Under the pieces are notes generated by a model. It saw only the letters and a program-made list of their open reading frames with translations. It had not been told where the DNA came from and made no database searches. From positions 1-52,609 of the forward strand of contig JABHOV010000052.1 of NCBI GenBank assembly GCA_018695135.1: DNA of 52,609 bases. The letters run 5' to 3'. This DNA is from Candidatus Melainabacteria bacterium (GTDB lineage: Bacteria; Cyanobacteriota; Vampirovibrionia; LMEP-6097). Both the position numbers and the translations under genes were made by a program. Each line of letters begins with the position of its first letter. Within the stretch, counting starts at the first letter, position 1. Of the stretch, positions 45,783-52,609 are shown in pieces.

Positions 45783-48632
45783 CTAGACTAGCTCAGGAGT
45801 TTTTGTTGTCTTAAACACTTGTTCTTGTTTACAAATACTCCATTTAGAATTTGTTAGAAAGGCATTAAGAACTTCGTCAGGTCTTTGAGTTGACGTTAAC
45901 CTAAGTTCTAATTGTTCTGAATCTAAAAATTGCATACCGATTATATTGTCTCTAATATTCTTAGATTGCCCCTTGCCTCTCGGGTCTTTCTTGACCCCAA
46001 TCACTACGATCTCCCCTTGATCGAGAAAAGTTGTTAGACTTTGATCTAATTTCTGCTGAAATTCATCCTTATCTGTATTACCTAGATCATTATTCTGGCT
46101 GGAAAGCTCGTCATTCTGTATTAACTTTGCTGTATAAACCGTCTCTAGGACATCTTCAAGGGATAATCTTTCTTTAGAAGAGATCTCCGTCACCTCTACT
46201 ATTCTAGCTTGTTCTGGAAGTTCTTGGTTTAAAATTTCTTTTAATTTATCAAGATCTTCAAAAACCTCAGCCAGTTCTATAATCAAGTATTCCCCCATAC
46301 TCTCAACAAATAACGATAATGCATTCATCCAACTAATTTTGATACGCTGATTAAAGCCCTTGCTATGGACCAACGGCAAGCCAGAACGCCTGAAAGCACG
46401 CTCTAAAAGCCTCTGGAAATCCAAATGTGAAGCAAATCTATAGTCTCCAAGCTTAGTAATTTTTAATTTAATTCGTTGTTTACAAACCGTATTTCTGACA
46501 ATTATTTTAGGTTGCTTACTTGAAACTAGCTGCTCAGGCTCAATCACAGCCATACCTGTATTGACTAAAGCGTCCAAAAATAACAGGAGGTCGTGATATT
46601 TTTGTGCACGAATTAACCACTCTTGCTTCATAACATCTTGATCAGCCAATCTTGAGTCTTGATCAAGCGTTTCTACAAAAGGATTTGAATCAGAAAGATC
46701 TACTCCAACGATATTTTTCACATCGAGATTAAAACATACACCGCAAGCGTGACATTTATTTTCGGTACAAGGCGCAGTCTCAATTTCATCAACAGCTTGC
46801 TGCCATTCATGCACTAGAAACTTATCAGTAAAACCAATAGTCAAAACATCCCATGGCTGCTTTGAGCCAGGTTCCCTATGCTTAGTAACTTCCTTTTCGA
46901 TATCCAAACCACACTCAGCAGCAACCGTTTGCCAGCGATCAATATTGAAATGCTCAGACCAAGAGTCCATGCGAGAACCGGTCTCCCAAAGCTTTTGAAT
47001 AACTTGTCCCCATCTTCTATCACCACGTGATAAGACAGACTCTATCATTGCAAGTTCTGGCTCGGTGCAATTGAGCTTAATGTGTTTAGCTACTCTTCTT
47101 TGTCTTAATCCATCACGGATATATTTTTGTTTACGGTAAAATTCTGCAACACTGCATTGCGGGAACCACTGAAAGGCAGTAAATGTTTTTGGTACAAAAG
47201 TAGAAATAGTACAAGTGATCTTAAGAGGTGCTTTTCTTCCTTTGCCATTAAGTCCAGTAGCTCTGTGCAAATTTGCTGCCCACTCTAAAATATCTATGAT
47301 CCCATCAAGATCAGCATCTTCTTCAAAGGGTAAGCCAATCATAAAGTAGAGCTTGATTTGCTTCCAACCCTTGTCGTAAGTACCTTGTATGGCACGTTTA
47401 ATTTCTGCCTCACTAAGTCCCTTGTTAATAATGCGGCGCATTCTTTCGGTACCAGCTTCAGGTGCAAAAGTCATTCCAGATTTGCGCGCGCCTGAAACCT
47501 CATCTGCAAGCTGCACATTAAATCTATCAGCACGTTGTGATGGCATTGATAAACCAACTCCATTTTCTGCATGCTCTTCATTAATTGCATGAGCCGCTTC
47601 TGTCAGGCAAGTATAATCACTAGCCGACAATGACAACAGTGTAATGTCTTCATAACCAGACTGCTTGACTGACTCACCGCTCAATCTCAAAAGATCCTCT
47701 GCAGAGCGTTCACGCACTGGCAAGTAAGTATAACCAACTTGGCAAAAACGACAACCACGATCACAGCCACGGCGTATCTCAAGCACTTGTTTGTCTTGTA
47801 CTGTTTTGATATGCGGCACTGGACCAGAGATAGGGTTGTTAGAGTCGGTTAGGTATTGAGTGATTCTTTTTTCAACGGGGTAAGGAGGCTGCAAAGCTGT
47901 AGGGTTAGAAGGCTGTAGGGCTGTAAGGCTAGAAGGCTCTATGGGGCGTGGGATATAATTCTCGTCTAATTCATATAATGAAGGGACATATACTCCCTGT
48001 AATTGAGACAGTTGTAAAAGCAAATCTTCCCTTCCAGCCTTAGAACCCTCCAGCCTTAGAGCCTCAAGAAAATTAAGACACAAGTCTTGAATTTCTAGAA
48101 TCAACTCCTCTCCATCCCCAATAATAAAAAAGTCAAAATACTCAGCCATTGGCTCAGGATTAAAACACGCAGGCCCGCCAGCAAATACAAGTGGGTGACT
48201 TAGATCACGGTCTTTGGTTTTAAGTGGTAAGCCGGCAAGATCAAGTACATTGAGTACATTGGTGTAGCAAAGCTCGTAAGCTAGTGAGATCCCAATAAAA
48301 TCAAACTCAGCAAGTGGTTTGTTAGCCTCCCAAGACCAAAGCGGCATTTCATTGGCGCGCATCATCTCTTCCATATCAGGCATCACCGCAAAGGCTCTGT
48401 CACAAAGATAGTCAGGATGATTATTTACGATTTGATAAAGTAGTTTGAGCCCAAAGTTGGACATGCCAAGTTCATAAAGATCCGGGTAGACCAAAACCAT
48501 TCTTGACTTTGCTGAGTCCCAATCCTTGTGAGCCGCTCCCCATTCATTACCAAGATACTGTCCAGGTTTTTGAACTTGGGGGAGTATTTGGTTTCTTAGT
48601 TTGGTAGAAATCATTTTTATTAAATCCGTCAT
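45783..48632 (-). CDS. B12-binding radical SAM protein fused to DUF2344-like domain (TIGR03960-type)
   Basis: LVYPDLYELGMSNFGLKLLYQIVN, EIRRGCDRGCRFCQVGYTYLPVRERS, C-terminal FASHLDFQRLLERAFRRSGLPLVHSKGFN. Confidence 0.9.
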   Translation of the reverse strand: MTDLIKMISTKLRNQILPQVQKPGQYLGNEWGAAHKDWDSAKSRMVLVYPDLYELGMSNFGLKLLYQIVNNHPDYLCDRAFAVMPDMEEMMRANEMPLWSWEANKPLAEFDFIGISLAYELCYTNVLNVLDLAGLPLKTKDRDLSHPLVFAGGPACFNPEPMAEYFDFFIIGDGEELILEIQDLCLNFLEALRLEGSKAGREDLLLQLSQLQGVYVPSLYELDENYIPRPIEPSSLTALQPSNPTALQPPYPVEKRITQYLTDSNNPISGPVPHIKTVQDKQVLEIRRGCDRGCRFCQVGYTYLPVRERSAEDLLRLSGESVKQSGYEDITLLSLSASDYTCLTEAAHAINEEHAENGVGLSMPSQRADRFNVQLADEVSGARKSGMTFAPEAGTERMRRIINKGLSEAEIKRAIQGTYDKGWKQIKLYFMIGLPFEEDADLDGIIDILEWAANLHRATGLNGKGRKAPLKITCTISTFVPKTFTAFQWFPQCSVAEFYRKQKYIRDGLRQRRVAKHIKLNCTEPELAMIESVLSRGDRRWGQVIQKLWETGSRMDSWSEHFNIDRWQTVAAECGLDIEKEVTKHREPGSKQPWDVLTIGFTDKFLVHEWQQAVDEIETAPCTENKCHACGVCFNLDVKNIVGVDLSDSNPFVETLDQDSRLADQDVMKQEWLIRAQKYHDLLLFLDALVNTGMAVIEPEQLVSSKQPKIIVRNTVCKQRIKLKITKLGDYRFASHLDFQRLLERAFRRSGLPLVHSKGFNQRIKISWMNALSLFVESMGEYLIIELAEVFEDLDKLKEILNQELPEQARIVEVTEISSKERLSLEDVLETVYTAKLIQNDELSSQNNDLGNTDKDEFQQKLDQSLTTFLDQGEIVVIGVKKDPRGKGQSKNIRDNIIGMQFLDSEQLELRLTSTQRPDEVLNAFLTNSKWSICKQEQVFKTTKTPELV
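47893..47940. repeat. Octamer tandem repeat in the radical SAM gene (array 1)
   Basis: AAAGCTGT-AGGGTTAG-AAGGCTGT-AGGGCTGT-AAGGCTAG-AAGGCTCT; encodes 8-aa repeat TALQPSNP TALQPPYP. Confidence 0.85.
48034..48065. repeat. Octamer tandem repeat in the radical SAM gene (array 2)
   Basis: CCAGCCTT-AGAACCCT-CCAGCCTT-AGAGCCTC, reverse-complement relative of array 1. Confidence 0.75.
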
Positions 48633-48731
48633 TGCGAGGAACGAAGTGACGTGGCAATCCAGTGGATTAATTTCAAAAGTTTATTCAATAGTCAATGCAT
48701 TAGGTTGCTTCGCCTACGGCTCGCAATGACG
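48627..48731. repeat. CGTCATTGCGAG-family palindrome between radical SAM gene and rpsJ
   Basis: CGTCATTGCGAGGAACGAAGTGACGTGGCAATCC ... GGTTGCTTCGCCTACGGCTCGCAATGACG. Confidence 0.92.
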
Positions 48732-48733
48732 CT

Positions 48734-49075
48734 CTAAACTCGGACTGCTATATCCACACCAGCAGGCAGATCAAGATCTTTCAAAGCAACTGTAGTCTCA
48801 TGCGTAGGATCAACAAGATCAATTAAACGCGAATGAGTTTTAATTTGAAAATGCTCTCTTGATTTTTTATCAACGTGAGGCGATCTCAAAACACAATATC
48901 TTCTGATATTACTTGGCAAAGGGATAGGACCAGAAACTCTAGCGCCTGTTCTTGTCGCGGCCTCAACTATTTGTTTAGCTGATGCATCAAGGTTTACCGC
49001 ATCATAACTCTTAAGTCTGATTCTTATACGGTTTTGCTGTTTTTTCTTTGTTGTAGTTGCCATATCAGCTGTCAA
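48734..49075 (-). CDS. rpsJ: 30S ribosomal protein S10
   Basis: [71 protein letters not shown]. Confidence 0.96.
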   Translation of the reverse strand: MTADMATTTKKKQQNRIRIRLKSYDAVNLDASAKQIVEAATRTGARVSGPIPLPSNIRRYCVLRSPHVDKKSREHFQIKTHSRLIDLVDPTHETTVALKDLDLPAGVDIAVRV

Positions 49076-49134
49076 TTATAGCGAATGGCTTCAAAGCAAA
49101 TCATAGAAATATTATTAATGTGTATTACGCCAAC

Positions 49135-51993
49135 CTAGTCCCTAATCAACCAATAAAGCTCAGCATGGGTATTATTGCCCAAGTCCGGATCTTCCACTTC
49201 CAGCCGATCTATATTATTCAGTGTTTCAAGCTTAGAACCAGCTCCAAAGCTATAAACAGAGACTCCAACAAAAGACTTAGGCTTAAAGATCAGCGTCTCG
49301 TGCTTCTTCGTTTCGGCAGGAATATAATCCCAATTACAGCTAATCAGACTAGCTCCTTGATCTAAATTACAAGCATCACTATATGGATTTTGCACATATT
49401 CAAGATCTGAAGCGAATGGAGAGCTAAAACTTACCCCATAGGCAGTTTTGCCTTCTCTCAAGCTCGATTTATTTTCTGCTATCACAGAGACGACTATATT
49501 CTCACCATGTTTTATATAGCTAGCTTCAGCTTGAGCATCAATGGCGATCACTGGGACTAAGCTCAGAGACATGTTAGCAAAGTTGCCATTCAATATTGGT
49601 GGTTCTGGTGGAGGTGTTGGTGGTTCAACTGGTGGTGGCAGTACATCATCATCACCATTGAAACTTATATTATACCCAAAAGATACATTGTCTGATGTTC
49701 TAGGATCAAGAATAAATTTAGACACAGGTTGAACTCTTGCACGTTGAACCTGAATTGCTTTACGCTCTCCTGGTTCAAGATCACCATTAAATTCAAAACT
49801 CAAATCAAAATGAATACTTTCATCAATCGCTAATTCTTTAATATCACATTGCAGTTCAGAGCTATTTCGCTGACAATAATTAGGCAACACACCAACAAGG
49901 TTCAAATCTTCTTGTATTGGCATAGTTAAAAACGCAGAACTTGCTACAAAATTACCTCCTAGAGCCCAGCGAGGTGAAGCTATATTTTGAACTGCAAATT
50001 CAATCTTAACTATTTCTGACTCTTGGTAAGTAAATTTATCAAGAAACGAAGATATTCCTAAGTCTGCATAGTCAGGCCTAATTGCTCCAGCAATTCTTCT
50101 ACCGGCAAAATACATTAAATCGGTTGAAACATGACCTGAATTATCATAGACAGTAAGTTTAATGGTTAAATCTTGACCAGGCAATTTATAGTTTGCCAAA
50201 TTATCAACCAAGATATCATCAACAGCTGCTGCACTAGACTCATAAAATTGCTCCCAGTCACTAGTCGAATCATTCCTAAAGTGAATTCCTCTTGCGTATT
50301 CTACAGTATATTTTTGAAAATCTTGTCTATCATCAGCAATTCCCGTAATTCTTTGAATATTTCTATCTGAGTCCATTTGAGCATGTATATAAGCAAGTGG
50401 ATATTCATTAGTCGCATTAACGGCTGCTGCTGCATCAACCACACCTCGATCAAACTCAGGAAATACAACTGAGTCACTAGTGTTTCTCAAAATAGACCTT
50501 ATCTCCTCAATAGTATATTCTGGATGTTGCTCCAATATCAAAGCAATAAGTCCTGCCACATGCGGTGATGCCATTGAGGTACCAGACTCAGAGCGATATT
50601 GCAAATCATTCCAGGTGCTTACAATATCTGTCCCTGGAGCAACCACATCAACCATGGTCCCATAACTTGAGCCATTTCTGAAACCAGCACGAGCCGTACC
50701 TCTATCTCTTTCGTCCTTAATAGTAGAATTACCAACGATTATCATTTTTGAATGATAATTAGGTCCCAGGAAAACTGCCCTTGCTGAATTATTTCCTGCA
50801 GCAAATACATTAATAACCCCAGCATCATAAGCAAAATCTAGAACATCCTTAAATGAACGGAAATATCCAGGTTGGTTATAGCCCCAAGAATTATTAATTA
50901 CAACTTTGTTTATAACACCTTCTTGATAAAGCTCGACTATATATTCAATTGCTTCCACTAAATCACTTGAACTACCACCTAAACTTTTAAGAGGTAAAAT
51001 TTTTGCTCCATATGCAACCCCCGCAACCCCTCGTGAGTTATTGCCGATAGCAGCAACAGTACCTGCAACATGAGTTCCATGTCCATCAGCATCTCTGGGG
51101 TCTGGATCATCCTTTGCAAAATCATAACCAAACATATATGGTACTAGTTCATTAGAATCAATATTCCTGTTACCGTTCAAATCAGCATCATCAAGATTAA
51201 CTTTGCCATCACCATTTCTATCATCCACAAGATTGGGATTGACCCAAATATTTTCCCATAAATCAGGGTGCTGATATGCAACTCCTGTATCATTAACAGC
51301 AATTACTACTCCCTCACCAGTTGCAGTCTCCCAAGCTCTTGGTGCCTTGATTCTAGAAATACCCCAAAGTTTTGTTTTATCAAGCACCTCACCCTCTTTA
51401 ATTAATTCAGGATCATTCAATTCTACTAAAGGCTCAACTATAGGTACTGACTCAGCATATTCAATACTTGGATCTGCATTAAGCTTGGCAACGAAGTTCA
51501 TAAAAGACTCACAGTCTTTTTCTTTTACATTGATGGTATAAATTCTTTCAATACCATAAGCCTTACGCAAAGCTCTAATCTTTTTACGTCTTGCAAGCTT
51601 GGTTTTATTTAAAGCTCTTGTTTTCAAACCATTTTGTTTCACTCTTGAAATGAATGACTTTCTAACTTTTGTTGTTTTTAACTTCTTATACTTCTTTTTA
51701 AGGTACTTATATAAATCCTTATCATAGTTAGCAGCTTCTAAGTTTTGATTTTGGGCAGCGATTACTTTCTTCTTCTTTTTAATGAATCCACTTTTCTTGC
51801 GCTTCTTTCTTCTTGCAAAAGCCTGCAGCATATCAGTGTTAGCTTTGAGAATAATTTTACCCTTTTCGTGGTCTCGACAGACAAAGCCTGGATTGCTTTT
51901 GGCTGATTTCTTCTTTGCCAATACAGGACTTGTACTTAAAACTACACTTATTAAAACTAAAACACTAAGAACCGATCTAATTATTTTTTTCAT
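49135..51993 (-). CDS. Secreted subtilisin-like S8 protease with Lys/Arg-rich prodomain and C-terminal domains
   Basis: Signal peptide; VIAVNDTGVAYQHPDL, DADGHGTHVAGTVAA, SGTSMASPHVAGL catalytic motifs. Confidence 0.93.
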   Translation of the reverse strand: MKKIIRSVLSVLVLISVVLSTSPVLAKKKSAKSNPGFVCRDHEKGKIILKANTDMLQAFARRKKRKKSGFIKKKKKVIAAQNQNLEAANYDKDLYKYLKKKYKKLKTTKVRKSFISRVKQNGLKTRALNKTKLARRKKIRALRKAYGIERIYTINVKEKDCESFMNFVAKLNADPSIEYAESVPIVEPLVELNDPELIKEGEVLDKTKLWGISRIKAPRAWETATGEGVVIAVNDTGVAYQHPDLWENIWVNPNLVDDRNGDGKVNLDDADLNGNRNIDSNELVPYMFGYDFAKDDPDPRDADGHGTHVAGTVAAIGNNSRGVAGVAYGAKILPLKSLGGSSSDLVEAIEYIVELYQEGVINKVVINNSWGYNQPGYFRSFKDVLDFAYDAGVINVFAAGNNSARAVFLGPNYHSKMIIVGNSTIKDERDRGTARAGFRNGSSYGTMVDVVAPGTDIVSTWNDLQYRSESGTSMASPHVAGLIALILEQHPEYTIEEIRSILRNTSDSVVFPEFDRGVVDAAAAVNATNEYPLAYIHAQMDSDRNIQRITGIADDRQDFQKYTVEYARGIHFRNDSTSDWEQFYESSAAAVDDILVDNLANYKLPGQDLTIKLTVYDNSGHVSTDLMYFAGRRIAGAIRPDYADLGISSFLDKFTYQESEIVKIEFAVQNIASPRWALGGNFVASSAFLTMPIQEDLNLVGVLPNYCQRNSSELQCDIKELAIDESIHFDLSFEFNGDLEPGERKAIQVQRARVQPVSKFILDPRTSDNVSFGYNISFNGDDDVLPPPVEPPTPPPEPPILNGNFANMSLSLVPVIAIDAQAEASYIKHGENIVVSVIAENKSSLREGKTAYGVSFSSPFASDLEYVQNPYSDACNLDQGASLISCNWDYIPAETKKHETLIFKPKSFVGVSVYSFGAGSKLETLNNIDRLEVEDPDLGNNTHAELYWLIRD

Positions 51994-52165
51994 TCATATC
52001 CCCTTGAACAGATTCTTTTTACCAGTCCTAGCTTAAGAACAGATTAAGCAATAGATTAAAATAATTTCACTAAAATCCCTTCATTCTTAATCGTTGTATA
52101 ACTATAATTTGCAATTTTAAATTGTATCCAGCAGTCAATAGTTCACACACAGAAAGGGGAAATCA

Positions 52166-52609
52166 GTGAAAAACATAATTAGCATAACTTTAGTCGCAAC
52201 AATTTTATTATTAAATCCAATACCAGCAGAAGCTAGGTTTGTAGAGTCTGTAATCAACTCATACAGCGTTACAAATCTATTTGACTACAAGAAATACGAT
52301 AGCGTCATTAAAACCATACAAGAGTGTGCAGGATATTTAGGATCATCAAAATCAGTAGAAGACTTTATAAGTAACGGCAACAAACTCGCTGTATATCATT
52401 GTGTTCAAGACAAAACTAGTTTTGAAGCGATGGGTGGCGATGCTCGTCATGCAAACTCTATTGCAATGGGGGGGTTTAGTCTTGCAAATGCAAGTGATAC
52501 TATTGCTATTGGTACAAAATCTTATTCCAGAGATAAATACAGTGTGAGCTTAGGCAATTCTGCGTTTACATCGGGTGAAAATTCAATAGCAATCGGGAGC
52601 AAGGCTATA
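52166..52609 (+). CDS. YadA/Hia-like trimeric autotransporter adhesin, 3'-truncated by window
   Basis: GTG start after agaaaggggaaatca SD; MKNIISITLVATILLLNPIPAEA signal; ANSIAMGGFSLANASDTIAIGTKS..SVSLGNSAFTSGENSIAIGSKA head repeats. Confidence 0.85.
   Translation, partial: MKNIISITLVATILLLNPIPAEARFVESVINSYSVTNLFDYKKYDSVIKTIQECAGYLGSSKSVEDFISNGNKLAVYHCVQDKTSFEAMGGDARHANSIAMGGFSLANASDTIAIGTKSYSRDKYSVSLGNSAFTSGENSIAIGSKAI

Overview
The window is AT-rich bacterial DNA made up mostly of housekeeping genes. These include murI, an AMIN-domain amidase, argC, holB, purD, clpC, ftsH, alaS, acs, nnrD/E, a sigma-70 factor, a CAU tRNA, recJ, fabD, ylqF-like, secG, folC, RNase E/G, a TIGR03960-like radical SAM gene and rpsJ. 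Accessory features are a RelBE-like toxin-antitoxin pair, a ~10 kb glycan/sulfation-type cluster (28.3-38.1 kb), a large secreted subtilase, and the start of a YadA-like trimeric autotransporter that runs off the right edge and is missing from the ORF track. Gene content hints at a non-photosynthetic cyanobacterial relative such as Melainabacteria/Vampirovibrionia, but this was not tested. The most unusual signal is dense colonisation by small palindromic and short-tandem repeats. There are GC-rich hairpins with 3-nt loops (often GAA/TTC), a CGTCATTGCGAG palindrome family, a ~197-bp MITE-like element with perfect 36-bp inverted termini, and heptamer/octamer arrays. Several sit in frame inside essential genes (alaS, acs, folC, murI, radical SAM), much like Rickettsia palindromic elements. 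A second notable oddity is a 17-nt antisense copy of the tRNA T-arm placed just beyond the tRNA terminator. No CRISPR array or complete transposase gene was seen.
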